The notes beneath the pieces are model-generated. The model was given only the letters and a program-made list of their open reading frames with translations. It made no database searches and had not been told where the DNA came from. From Flavobacteriales bacterium UBA852 (GTDB lineage: Bacteria > Bacteroidota > Bacteroidia > Flavobacteriales_E > Vicingaceae), in the NCBI GenBank assembly GCA_002295925.1, contig DBGO01000022.1, positions 1-64,000 on the forward strand: a stretch of 64,000 nucleotides of DNA. Direction: 5' to 3'. Positions 37,101 through 46,283 of the stretch are shown in pieces. The translations under genes and the position numbers were made by a program. Position 1 is the first letter of the stretch. Each line of letters begins with the position of its first letter.

Positions 37101-37553
37101 ATGTCTAAAACTGATATTCTAGAAAAAGCAAAGCAAATTTTCAACTCTTATTTAGAGCAGAATAATCATCGTAAAACCCCCGAACGGTTTGCTATTTTAG
37201 AAGAAATTTACATGAGCGACGGGCATTTTGACATTGAGACACTATATATTTTAATGAAAAATAAAAAATACCGTGTCAGCAGGGCTACTTTATATAATAC
37301 AATAGAATTGTTGCAACAATGCAATCTGGTACGCAAACATCAGTTTAAAAACAGTATAGCTCAATTCGAAAAAGCTTATCCGGCAAAACAGCATGACCAT
37401 ATAATTCTTACCGACAGCGACGAAGTAATAGAATTTTGCGACCCGCGAATTGAAACCATAAAAAAAACACTCGAAGAAATGTTTGATGTGAAAATCCTGC
37501 ATCATTCACTTAATTTTTATGCCGTAAAAAACAAATCAGAAGATAAATCTTAA
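37101..37553 (+). CDS. Fur-family transcriptional regulator
   Basis: Metal- or peroxide-responsive repressor. The 150 residues have the winged-helix domain (to about 85, with [14 protein letters not shown] as recognition helix) and the HDH metal motif (98-100). The structural zinc site is incomplete: the position of the usual first C-x2-C reads TDSD (104-107), and only Cys113 and Cys74 remain. Two adjacent histidines lie near 134-135. The sensed metal therefore cannot be assigned. The STAS gene begins 3 bp after its stop and purA follows. Confidence 0.88.
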   Translation: MSKTDILEKAKQIFNSYLEQNNHRKTPERFAILEEIYMSDGHFDIETLYILMKNKKYRVSRATLYNTIELLQQCNLVRKHQFKNSIAQFEKAYPAKQHDHIILTDSDEVIEFCDPRIETIKKTLEEMFDVKILHHSLNFYAVKNKSEDKS

Positions 37554-37556
37554 TCT

Positions 37557-37874
37557 ATGAGTTTTTCGTTTGTAGTATCATATCGTTCACCCGGTAAAGT
37601 TGAGATTTTATTGAAAGGAAAATTGCTCGAAAAAAGTCAAGCACTCGAATTATTGGAAAAAATAAAAGAGTTTTACTTGGAAAATACACCCGATATTTAT
37701 CTCGACTTAAAAGAGTTGGAATACCTGAACAGTTCGGGATTAAACGTGTTGATTCAAATACTTACGCAAGCCCGAAATCATGGCGCAGAGGTTTATTTGC
37801 AACACATTCCGCAAGAAATTGATAAATTATTACTCATTACTAAATTAAAAAGTATCTTTAAAATCGTAGAATAA
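37557..37874 (+). CDS. STAS-domain protein (anti-sigma factor antagonist-like)
   Basis: The 105 residues are a lone STAS domain with DIYLDLKELEYLNSSGLNVL (about 46-65); the Ser pair there is where SpoIIAA-type proteins are phosphorylated. No anti-sigma kinase or phosphatase gene is adjacent. It lies 3 bp after the Fur-family gene and 20 bp before purA, so it shares their transcript. Its partner is unknown. Confidence 0.85.
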   Translation: MSFSFVVSYRSPGKVEILLKGKLLEKSQALELLEKIKEFYLENTPDIYLDLKELEYLNSSGLNVLIQILTQARNHGAEVYLQHIPQEIDKLLLITKLKSIFKIVE

Positions 37875-37894
37875 CATTAAATACAATCAATCAC

Positions 37895-39175
37895 ATGAAA
37901 GCAGATGTATTATTAGGTCTTCAATGGGGAGATGAAGGAAAAGGTAAAATTGTAGATGTCCTTACACCAAAATATAACGTTATTGCCCGTTTTCAGGGAG
38001 GTCCGAATGCCGGCCACTCACTAAAATTTGGAAATATCAGCCACGTGTTGCATACCATTCCGTCCGGAATTTTTCACGAAGATAAAATTAACCTTATCGG
38101 AAACGGCGTGGTAATAGACCCCGTTGTATTAAAAAAAGAAATAGACAAACTAACCGAAATGGGCGTGGATGTCAGCAAGAATTTGTTTATTTCAAAAAAA
38201 GCACATCTGATTTTGCCCACACATAAATTGATTGATGCAGCTTCTGAACAAGCCAAAGGAAAAACAAAAATCGGTTCTACCCTTAAAGGAATTGGTCCTA
38301 CTTATATGGATAAAACCGGACGAAACGGACTACGAGTGGGCGATACTTTACAAGATACGTTTTTGCAACAATACGATAAGCTTGTACAAAAACACAAGCA
38401 AATATTGAGTTTTTACAACTTTGAATATGATTTGGAGCCCTTGCAAGAGGAGTGGATGAAGAGTATTGATTTTTTACGCCAATTGAATTTGATTGACAGT
38501 GAACATGCTGTCAATAAATATTTGAATGAGAATAAATCGGTGTTGGCTGAGGGAGCGCAAGGAACATTGCTCGATATCGATTTTGGTTCATATCCATATG
38601 TAACATCAAGCAATACCATCACTGCCGGAGCATGTACTGGTTTAGGCATTGCACCGAATAAAATAGGTGAAGTGTTCGGAATTTTCAAAGCGTATTGTAC
38701 CCGGGTGGGCAATGGACCATTTCCTACCGAATTATTGGATGAAACAGGCGAACAAATTCGTAAAGCGGGACATGAATTTGGAGCAACTACCGGTCGTCCA
38801 CGCAGATGTGGTTGGCTCGATTTACCGGCTTTGAAATACGCTATTATGATTAATGGTGTAACTCAACTTATTATGACTAAAGCCGATGTTTTGGGTGAGT
38901 TTGATACCATAAAAGTGTGTACGCATTATGAAATTAACGGTGAAAAAATTGACTACATGCCTTATGATTTGGTCAACGTAGAAGTTAAACCCATTTACAA
39001 AGAATTGCCCGGCTGGAAAGCCGACCTTACGCAAATGCACTCGGCTGATGAATTGCCACAAGCATTACATCATTACATTGAGTACCTCGAAAATGAATTG
39101 AAAGTTCCCGTAACCATTGTTTCTGTTGGTCCGGACAGAAGTCAAACCATAATCAGGGAAAAATCGTTGGTTTAA
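37895..39175 (+). CDS. purA: Adenylosuccinate synthase
   Basis: Converts IMP, aspartate and GTP to adenylosuccinate, the first committed step to AMP. The 426 residues contain GLQWGDEGKGKIVD (8-21, GTP loop), FQGGPNAGHS (with the catalytic His), IGSTLKGIGPTYMDK and TTGRPRRCGWLD. Length is standard. Its stop overlaps the start of the OstA-like gene (TAATG). Confidence 0.97.
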   Translation: MKADVLLGLQWGDEGKGKIVDVLTPKYNVIARFQGGPNAGHSLKFGNISHVLHTIPSGIFHEDKINLIGNGVVIDPVVLKKEIDKLTEMGVDVSKNLFISKKAHLILPTHKLIDAASEQAKGKTKIGSTLKGIGPTYMDKTGRNGLRVGDTLQDTFLQQYDKLVQKHKQILSFYNFEYDLEPLQEEWMKSIDFLRQLNLIDSEHAVNKYLNENKSVLAEGAQGTLLDIDFGSYPYVTSSNTITAGACTGLGIAPNKIGEVFGIFKAYCTRVGNGPFPTELLDETGEQIRKAGHEFGATTGRPRRCGWLDLPALKYAIMINGVTQLIMTKADVLGEFDTIKVCTHYEINGEKIDYMPYDLVNVEVKPIYKELPGWKADLTQMHSADELPQALHHYIEYLENELKVPVTIVSVGPDRSQTIIREKSLV

Positions 39176-40749
39176 TGATTGTCAACATTAAAATACAATA
39201 TCAAAAAGGAATAAAGTTTTTGCTTTATTCCTTTTTAGCTTTAGCATTACCCACACTTTCTTTCGCTCAAAAAAAAGTAAATATAGAGCAAGCCGACAAG
39301 TTATTCTTTGACAAAAAACAAGGCAACGCCCAGAAGCTTTTGGGCAATGTGAAATTCAGTCACGACAAAGCCGTTATGTTTTGCGACAGCGCTTATTTCT
39401 TTTCCGATTCCAATAAAGTGGATGCCTTTGGGCACATTCATATAATAGAAAATGATACCATGCACTTATTTGGCGATACATTGCATTATTACGGCAATAC
39501 GCAAAAAGTGAAAATTACAGGCAATGTGTTGATGCAAACCAATAGTATTGAATTAAAAACCAATTCGTTATTATACAACAGAAAACAAAATGTAGCTTAT
39601 TACACAGGAAAGGGAGAAATAATACAAAAAAAAGAGAATCTGCATCTCACGAGCAAAATAGGGACATATAATGTCGCCGCATCCTTGTTCAGTTTTAAAC
39701 AAAATGTTTTGCTTACCCATCCGGATTTTACCTTACAAGCCGATACTTTTCAATATCAATATGCGAAAAATAAAGCTGTTTTTATTTCGCCCACACACAT
39801 TCAGTTGAAAGACAGTACAAATATCTATACCGAAAATGGCTGGTATTTGCTTAAAAAAGGCGAGGGGAAGTATTTTAAACCCACGCAAATTAATATTAAA
39901 GGCAAAGAAATTACAGCCGATACATTGTTTGTGAACCAAAAAGAAAATTGGGCATACGGAATTTCCAATATGAAAGTAACCGACACGGCAAATGCCGTTG
40001 TGTTGGGTGCGCAATACGGATATATGAATCATACATCAGACAGTATTTTTTTATCTGATTTACCGTATTTACAACAATTTAAAGATTCCGATACCTTGAC
40101 ATTTATTGCCGATACAATTATTGTGAAACAAGAAAAAGATACACTTACGGCTGATAGCGCCAAACAAGCGCCGAAAAGACATATCTATGCGTATCATCAT
40201 GTGGAATTTTTTAAGAAAGATTTACAAGGAAAATGCGACTCGATGGTTTATCATTCAGCCGATTCACTGTTGCATTTGTTCAAAAATCCTGTAATATGGT
40301 CGGGCATAAACCAAATGACTGCCGACAGTATGGCGCTGAAAATTTTCGAGGGAAAGATTCAACAATTAATTCTACGGCAAAATGCATTTATTTGCTCGCA
40401 AACCGACAGTTTATTGAACTTTTACGACCAAATCAGCGGAAAAAACATGACCGGTTTTTTTAAGGATAACAAAATTGTTAAAGTAATAGTAAACAAAAAT
40501 GCTCAAACCCTTTATTATTCAGAAGATGATAACGGAAAATACATTGGAGTAAACAAAGCTTTTGCTTCAAACTTGGAGATTCGCTTTAAAGAAGAAAAAA
40601 TTCATCGCATTGTTTATTTAACCAAACCTTCGGCAAAGTTTATTCCAATATCCAAATTAGAGGATAATGAGAAATTTTTTAAAGGATTTAAATGGTTGGC
40701 TAATCAAAAAACCGATGATAAAAGTCTGAAAAGCAGGTTAATTCAGTAG
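39175..40749 (+). CDS. OstA-like (LptA/LptD N-domain) exported protein
   Basis: Likely periplasmic protein related to the LPS-transport bridge domain. The 524 residues have a signal peptide (hydrophobic about 14-31, ending FAQ) and a repeated beta-strand pattern typical of the OstA fold, such as AQKLLGNVKFSHDKAVMFCD, VDAFGHIHIIENDTMHLFGD and VKITGNVLMQTNSIELKTN. This is longer than LptA of E. coli and lacks the LptD barrel. Its ATG overlaps the purA stop by one base, suggesting translational coupling. Direct LPS binding is inference. Confidence 0.85.
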   Translation: MIVNIKIQYQKGIKFLLYSFLALALPTLSFAQKKVNIEQADKLFFDKKQGNAQKLLGNVKFSHDKAVMFCDSAYFFSDSNKVDAFGHIHIIENDTMHLFGDTLHYYGNTQKVKITGNVLMQTNSIELKTNSLLYNRKQNVAYYTGKGEIIQKKENLHLTSKIGTYNVAASLFSFKQNVLLTHPDFTLQADTFQYQYAKNKAVFISPTHIQLKDSTNIYTENGWYLLKKGEGKYFKPTQINIKGKEITADTLFVNQKENWAYGISNMKVTDTANAVVLGAQYGYMNHTSDSIFLSDLPYLQQFKDSDTLTFIADTIIVKQEKDTLTADSAKQAPKRHIYAYHHVEFFKKDLQGKCDSMVYHSADSLLHLFKNPVIWSGINQMTADSMALKIFEGKIQQLILRQNAFICSQTDSLLNFYDQISGKNMTGFFKDNKIVKVIVNKNAQTLYYSEDDNGKYIGVNKAFASNLEIRFKEEKIHRIVYLTKPSAKFIPISKLEDNEKFFKGFKWLANQKTDDKSLKSRLIQ

Positions 40750-40756
40750 TTTTCAA

Positions 40757-41773
40757 TTAATACACATTCACTTCTCTTTCCAGTGTAATGCCAAATTTGT
40801 TTTGTACACTTTCGATAATTTTTTCCGATAAATCATAAATTGGTTGACCATTCTCAAGTGAATAGTTTACCAATACCAACGCTTGATTTTTATGCACGCC
40901 ATAACCGTCAAAAGTTTTACCTTTCCAACCGCATTGCTCTATTAACCAGCCGGCAGCTAATTTCACCTTATTGTCCGGTTGAGGGTAATTCGGTATATCG
41001 GGAAAATTCTTTTTTAGCCGGGCAAATGTTTCTTGACTTACCGTTGGGTTTTTAAAAAAACTGCCGGCATTTCCTATTTCTTCAGGGTTGGGTAACTTTT
41101 CCGTCCTGATGGCTATTACTGCATCGCTTACCGCTTTTAAAGAAAGCTCTTTTACGCCCATTTCATCCAGTTTTTGCCGAATGGCGCCGTATGAAGTGTT
41201 AAAATGCGGCTTTTTACTCAAAGTAAAATCTACGGAAGTAATAAAGTATTTATTTTTATGAGAGGTTTTGAAAATAGAAGTGCGATAACCAAACCGGCAT
41301 TCATCGTTTGAGAATTGTTCCATTTCGCCGGTTTCTAAATTTATGGCATTTACCTTTGTTATTACATCTTTCACTTCCACACCATAGGCACCAATATTTT
41401 GCATAGGTGCTGCCCCAACCGTCCCGGGAATGAGTGATAAATTTTCAATACCCGCCCAATTATTTTCAATGCAATGAAGTACAAATTGATGCCAATTTTC
41501 GCCCGCGGCAGCATTTATGTTCACCGTTTCGTCGTTTTCGCTTGTTTTTTCAATACCGGATAATTCATTGATGATAACAATGCCATTAAAATCTTTGGTA
41601 AACAGTACATTACTGCCGCCGCCCAAAATCAAATGCGGGTTTTCTTTATACAATTTTGATTGGATAAGTTCTTGCAAACTGTCGGTAGAATGTATTTTTA
41701 TCAAGTATTTACATTTTGCATTTAAGCCGAACGTATTATATGCTTTTAAAGAAGCATTGGTTTCAATATGCAT
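40757..41773 (-). CDS. murB: UDP-N-acetylenolpyruvoylglucosamine reductase
   Basis: FAD enzyme that makes UDP-MurNAc in peptidoglycan synthesis. The 338 residues contain LILGGGSNVLFTKDF (about 48-62), IPGTVGAAPMQNIGAYG and GNAGSFFKNP with the catalytic Ser, and a C-terminal Glu in LEREVNVY. The form is the type I enzyme (E. coli-like). It is convergent with the OstA-like gene (7 bp between stops) and divergent from the glycosyltransferase. Confidence 0.96.
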   Translation of the reverse strand: MHIETNASLKAYNTFGLNAKCKYLIKIHSTDSLQELIQSKLYKENPHLILGGGSNVLFTKDFNGIVIINELSGIEKTSENDETVNINAAAGENWHQFVLHCIENNWAGIENLSLIPGTVGAAPMQNIGAYGVEVKDVITKVNAINLETGEMEQFSNDECRFGYRTSIFKTSHKNKYFITSVDFTLSKKPHFNTSYGAIRQKLDEMGVKELSLKAVSDAVIAIRTEKLPNPEEIGNAGSFFKNPTVSQETFARLKKNFPDIPNYPQPDNKVKLAAGWLIEQCGWKGKTFDGYGVHKNQALVLVNYSLENGQPIYDLSEKIIESVQNKFGITLEREVNVY

Positions 41774-41879
41774 AACCCTTTGTATTTTTAGATAAAGTTA
41801 GGTTTTGTAATAAAAAAATGTGCACTTTTTCACGATATTTATCAAAAAAGATGCGTTAATAATATTATTTTTATCGCTA

Positions 41880-42971
41880 ATGAAAAAAGTAATAGTAACC
41901 GTAACCAATGATTTAGTGGCTGATAATCGTATGCACAAAGTATGCGAAACACTTGCCGATAATAATTATTCGGTTACTTTAGTGGGGAGAAAATTACCGT
42001 ATTCACAACCGGTTCATCGCAAGTATAAAACACACCGGTTTAAATTATTGTTTAAAAAAGGACCTTTATTTTATGCCGAATATAATATTCGTTTGTTTTT
42101 GTTTCTTTTACTTCATCGGTTTGATATTTATTTCGCCGTAGATTTGGATACCATTTTACCCAATGTAATGGTTGCTAAAATGAAGAATAAACCGGTTGTT
42201 TATGATGCACACGAATATTTTCCCGAAGTGCCTGAAGTGGTGAATCGAAAAAAGATTAAAAAAATTTGGGAAGCAATTGAAAATTTCGCTGTTCCAAAGG
42301 TTGATGCGGTAATTACAGTAAGTCAAGGCATCGCCGATATTTTTAACCAAAAATACAATGTTGAGGCAACCGTTGTAAGAAATGTGCCCAAAAGTTATGC
42401 TTGCAAAACGCAAAAAAGTAAAAAACCATTGATTATTTATCAGGGAAGTGTCAATGTGCATCGAGGTGTGGAATATTTGGTGCAGTCGATGAAGTATTTA
42501 CCTGATGAAGTGATATTGTGGATAATAGGTACCGGAGATATTTTTGATGTGGTAGAATCTTTGGTGGAGATTGAAAACCTTGAAAGCAGAGTGAAATTAT
42601 TTGGGAGAGTCCCGTTTGAAGAATTACCCAAATATACTTGTCAAGCGTGGGTAGGCGTAAGTATCGAAGAAAATGTAGGGGAGAGCTACCGTCTGGCATT
42701 GCCCAATAAATTATTTGATTATATTCAAGCGGAAATTCCGGTACTTGTCAGTGATTTGCCCGAAATGCGCAAAATTGTTGAACATTATCAAATTGGAGAA
42801 ATTTTACCCAATCATCAACCACACATAATTGCAGAATCGTTAAAAACTTTGTTGTTTGATTTGGGCAAAAGAAAATATATTGCAGATCATCTGGCAAAAG
42901 CCAAAAGGGAATTGCATTGGGAAAATGAACAAAAAATCCTGCTCAAAACATTGAGCAGGATTAGAAAATGA
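41880..42971 (+). CDS. Glycosyltransferase, GT4-like
   Basis: Probable GT-B fold glycosyltransferase for cell-surface glycan synthesis. I chose the ATG at 41880, giving 363 residues from MKKVIVTVTNDLVADNRMHK; an upstream in-frame ATG at 41820 adds 20 atypical residues. The C-terminal half has the nucleotide-sugar motif region VGVSIEENVGESYRLALP, NKLFDYIQAEIPVLVS and a preceding IIYQGSVNVHRG. Donor and acceptor are unknown. The 3' end of the gene contains a perfect hairpin that serves the convergent protease gene. Confidence 0.88.
   Translation: MKKVIVTVTNDLVADNRMHKVCETLADNNYSVTLVGRKLPYSQPVHRKYKTHRFKLLFKKGPLFYAEYNIRLFLFLLLHRFDIYFAVDLDTILPNVMVAKMKNKPVVYDAHEYFPEVPEVVNRKKIKKIWEAIENFAVPKVDAVITVSQGIADIFNQKYNVEATVVRNVPKSYACKTQKSKKPLIIYQGSVNVHRGVEYLVQSMKYLPDEVILWIIGTGDIFDVVESLVEIENLESRVKLFGRVPFEELPKYTCQAWVGVSIEENVGESYRLALPNKLFDYIQAEIPVLVSDLPEMRKIVEHYQIGEILPNHQPHIIAESLKTLLFDLGKRKYIADHLAKAKRELHWENEQKILLKTLSRIRK
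42935..42962 (-). terminator. Terminator of the subtilase gene, lying inside the glycosyltransferase coding end
   Basis: AATCCTGCTC and GAGCAGGATT form a perfect 10-bp stem around an 8-base loop. On the minus strand the stem is followed by a T-run (TTTTTTG), as for a Rho-independent terminator, and it lies 18 bp past the subtilase stop. It encodes the last residues of the glycosyltransferase on the plus strand. Confidence 0.85.
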
Positions 42972-42979
42972 ATTTAAAA

Positions 42980-45900
42980 TTATTTTATCAATTTTATAAT
43001 AAATTGAGAATCTTTATTCTGTAAATGAACAAAATATAATCCTTTGCTTAAATTGTTGGTTTCTACAATTATTGATTGATTATTATCATTTAAGTATAAA
43101 TTTTCATCATAAATTAACTGACCCAAACCGTTAAACAGCTTTAGTTGATAGTTTCCACTATTCAAATTTGCTGTATTCAATATTAAATTAGAATTAGTGA
43201 AGAAAGCATTTACAAATTCTTTTTCACTCATCTTATTGACGCCTGTACATACATCAATGGTAAATGTAGAATTTAGAGTGTCAGAGCCACATGCATTAGA
43301 AACAATTAAAGAATAAGGATGTGTGCCTGAAGTGTTAAATGTTAAAGAAGCAAACGGCCCATTAGCTGATGATACAGAAGGTGAACCTGCCGGAAAATAC
43401 CAAGTATATGTTCCGGGGTTAATCGAAGATGTTCCATCAAAAGTTACGGTTTGCCCTGGGCACACAGGCATAGGCGAGTAAGTTGCATTTGCAACAGGTG
43501 TATTGGTAACATAAATGGTTACAGAGTTTACATTAGAGCAACCTGAACTTGTCCCTGTAACAGTATAAGTAGTTGTATTGGTAGGTGATGTAGTAATAGA
43601 AGGGGTTGTTTGCCCTCCGGGTGTCCATAAATATGTATTTGCTCCTCCTGCAGTAATTGTTACTGAACTCCCTAAACATATACTATCTGCAGAGGCACTA
43701 ATAGTTACCACAGGCGTTGGATTTACAGTTATACTGACAGAATCAATATCATATAGAGAACATCCGCCGCCAATAACTTCAAGATAAGCGGTATATGTCC
43801 CGGCATTATTATATGCTACACTTTGTTGTACATTAGTTGAACTGTTCGGAGAGCCCCCAAAAAAAGTCCAAACTAAGGTATCTTGAAATGTCGAACCGGT
43901 AGCGTCAAAGTTTACAATATCTCCCTCACAAATAGTTGTAGCAGATGCGGTAATAGTTGCCACCGTTGTATCATTGGTAAGCCATGGCATGATGTAGTGA
44001 GATAATGAAATTCCCCATGAATTTGTTTCGGAATAGGCATGCCATGTATTAGTATTCCATTTTTCCCAGGCAGTATTCACCGGAGATTCACCGGAAGCAT
44101 TTGTTACAATTGCCAAAGTATCATTAGCTGTATATGATAAATTTGAAAAATCTATTCCTACAAAAATTTCTCCTGATGCAGGAATAGGTACGGCGTTGTC
44201 AAACTCAATAAAAGGAATAGAACCTCCGGCTTGTAATTCTGCAATTGTCATAGTTTTAGTTGCAAGTATTGAACCTGGTGTGCCACCTGTTCCATCCCAA
44301 ACATTAATATCTACGGTCTTGTTTGTATTGGCAGAATATAACTTGCCAAACCAAATGTACGTGCCCACTAAATATTGATAAGCTCCTGTAGTAGCGTTGG
44401 TGAAATATTCGGCTTTTGCAACGTCATCATAGCTGTTTACACCGGCAACATACCCTCCTCCTGGAGAAGAAACTGAGTACAATGTAGGGGTCCATCCGAA
44501 GTGAAATGGAACGCCATTGGTGTCAAGGTAGACAATTTCACAGCTTGAAGCAGAATCAACCGTAATGTAAGCTGTTTTTATTTCAGTATCACTACCATTA
44601 GCATTAGAAACAGTTAATGCCACTTCATAAGTGCCAGGATTGGCATAAGTAACAGCAGGTGGGGTTTGCCCATTAAACGTAGAAGGAGTTACTCCCCCTA
44701 AGTTTTGATTGTCAAAATTCCAAGACCACGATGTGGGATTGTAAGTTGATAAATCGGTAAATGTTACACTACCTCCCGCAGTAATAGTTGTGTAATTGGC
44801 AGAAAAATCTGCAACAGGTGGATTGTTTAACGATGCACTTACACAATTCATTGCGGCAAATGCATTTATTCTTCCGCTGCCTAAATCTCCTATGTAAGAT
44901 GGATTGGCAGCGTTTATATTGTCACAAGAAGATATAAGGCAATTTACAATGTCTTGTTGAGGCATTCCGGGATTTAACGAAATCATCAATCCCAATAAAC
45001 CTGATACCATTGGCGAAGCCATTGAAGTACCGGACATGTAAGCATAACTGCCAAAAGGCACTGTGCTGGCAATATTACTTCCCGGTGCAGTTACATCTAC
45101 GGCTGAGCCATAATTTGAAAAACTAGATTTTGCATCGCCTGTTGTGGAAGATGCTACACAAATTACATTGTTATAATTTGAAGGATAATGAGCATTTCCC
45201 GATAAGTCCATATCATTATTGTCATTTCCGGCTGCAGCAACAATAATACTTCCTTGATTCCAAGCCCAATTTATAATGTTTTGTGCAGTTGTAGAGTATC
45301 CATATCCACCCCACGAGCAATTTATTACATGAGCACCGTTTAATGCTGCATAATATATACCGTCATAACCGTTAGAAACAGAGTTTGCCCCTGAACTGTT
45401 TGCCGTGGCTTTTACCGGCATAATCGTAATGCCAAAGCCAATTGATGCTACTCCAATGTTGTTATCCGTAGTTGCTCCTGTTATTCCGGCTACATGAGTA
45501 CCGTGGTCCCAAGAACTGTTTGGTGGAGTTAGGTCATTGTCGTTATCGCCTACATCAAATCCATTTACATCATCGATATAACCATTGCCATCATCATCAA
45601 CACCATTATTTGGAATTTCCCCACTATTTGTCCAAATTTGATTTGTCAAATCAGGATGTCCGGTTTCTATTGCATTATCTACAGTGGCTACAATGATATT
45701 GGCATTACCGGTGCTTACATTCCATGCTTGACCGGCATTTATTTGAAACAAGCCCCATTGTGTAGAAGAATTGTAATTTGGGTCGTTGGGAGTATAAGTA
45801 ATGCGGTCATATGGAACTTTTTCTGCATAAACCACTTTACCTGTTGATTCTAAATATTGAATTATTTCATCTACTTTATGTATAGAAGAAAACTCGAGCA

Positions 45901-46174
45901 AAAAAGTATGGAGTAAGGCATTTGAACCTTTTGCTTTAGGAAATGGTCGGGTGATTGAAGTTATTCCATATTGATTTTTAACTTCTTCTATAAATGAAAA
46001 GCTATATTTTGAATTTGAATAGTTTTTACTTTTTGATAATTGATTTTCAAGTAACACATCACTTTTTACTTGAAACCATATTTTACCATCCTGATAGTGT
46101 TGATAAACGCTTTGCGATAGTAATTGCAGACTAACAAAAAAGACAATGGAAAGGAAGAATAGTACTTTTTTCAT
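42980..46174 (-). CDS. Secreted subtilisin-like (S8) serine protease with PKD domains and type A sorting tail
   Basis: Extracellular protease delivered by type IX secretion. With ATG 46174 as start it has 1064 residues: signal peptide (1-21), a propeptide-like region, then the S8 domain with catalytic Asp166 (VATVDNAIETGHPDL), His224 (DHGTHVAG), oxyanion Asn317 (AAAGNDNN) and Ser384 (GTSMASP). PKD domains follow (STYNPTSWSWNFDNQN at about 480). The last 80 residues are a Por-type tail ending LSKGLYFVHLQNKDSQFIIK. All catalytic residues are present, so it should be active. A TTG nine codons upstream overlaps the promoter and is unlikely to be used. Confidence 0.93.
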   Translation of the reverse strand: MKKVLFFLSIVFFVSLQLLSQSVYQHYQDGKIWFQVKSDVLLENQLSKSKNYSNSKYSFSFIEEVKNQYGITSITRPFPKAKGSNALLHTFLLEFSSIHKVDEIIQYLESTGKVVYAEKVPYDRITYTPNDPNYNSSTQWGLFQINAGQAWNVSTGNANIIVATVDNAIETGHPDLTNQIWTNSGEIPNNGVDDDGNGYIDDVNGFDVGDNDNDLTPPNSSWDHGTHVAGITGATTDNNIGVASIGFGITIMPVKATANSSGANSVSNGYDGIYYAALNGAHVINCSWGGYGYSTTAQNIINWAWNQGSIIVAAAGNDNNDMDLSGNAHYPSNYNNVICVASSTTGDAKSSFSNYGSAVDVTAPGSNIASTVPFGSYAYMSGTSMASPMVSGLLGLMISLNPGMPQQDIVNCLISSCDNINAANPSYIGDLGSGRINAFAAMNCVSASLNNPPVADFSANYTTITAGGSVTFTDLSTYNPTSWSWNFDNQNLGGVTPSTFNGQTPPAVTYANPGTYEVALTVSNANGSDTEIKTAYITVDSASSCEIVYLDTNGVPFHFGWTPTLYSVSSPGGGYVAGVNSYDDVAKAEYFTNATTGAYQYLVGTYIWFGKLYSANTNKTVDINVWDGTGGTPGSILATKTMTIAELQAGGSIPFIEFDNAVPIPASGEIFVGIDFSNLSYTANDTLAIVTNASGESPVNTAWEKWNTNTWHAYSETNSWGISLSHYIMPWLTNDTTVATITASATTICEGDIVNFDATGSTFQDTLVWTFFGGSPNSSTNVQQSVAYNNAGTYTAYLEVIGGGCSLYDIDSVSITVNPTPVVTISASADSICLGSSVTITAGGANTYLWTPGGQTTPSITTSPTNTTTYTVTGTSSGCSNVNSVTIYVTNTPVANATYSPMPVCPGQTVTFDGTSSINPGTYTWYFPAGSPSVSSANGPFASLTFNTSGTHPYSLIVSNACGSDTLNSTFTIDVCTGVNKMSEKEFVNAFFTNSNLILNTANLNSGNYQLKLFNGLGQLIYDENLYLNDNNQSIIVETNNLSKGLYFVHLQNKDSQFIIKLIK

Positions 46175-46198
46175 GGGAATAAATTTTTTGATTATTCC

Positions 46199-46206
46199 CA
46201 AATATA
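46199..46206 (-). promoter_or_regulatory. -7 promoter element of the subtilase gene
   Basis: TATATTTG on the minus strand is an exact TAnnTTTG. It puts the transcript start near 46192, about 18 nt before the ATG at 46174, and argues against the upstream TTG as start. Confidence 0.5.
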
Positions 46207-46283
46207 ATCATTTTATTTAGAAATTATGTACCTGATAAACAGGTTTTTATGTATGTTGTGTTTAATTTAATAGTACTGTTACA

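Noticed and set aside
46230..46244. ACCTG / CAGGT hairpin downstream of proS
   Set aside because: Only 5 bp of stem and no T-tract in the direction of proS transcription.
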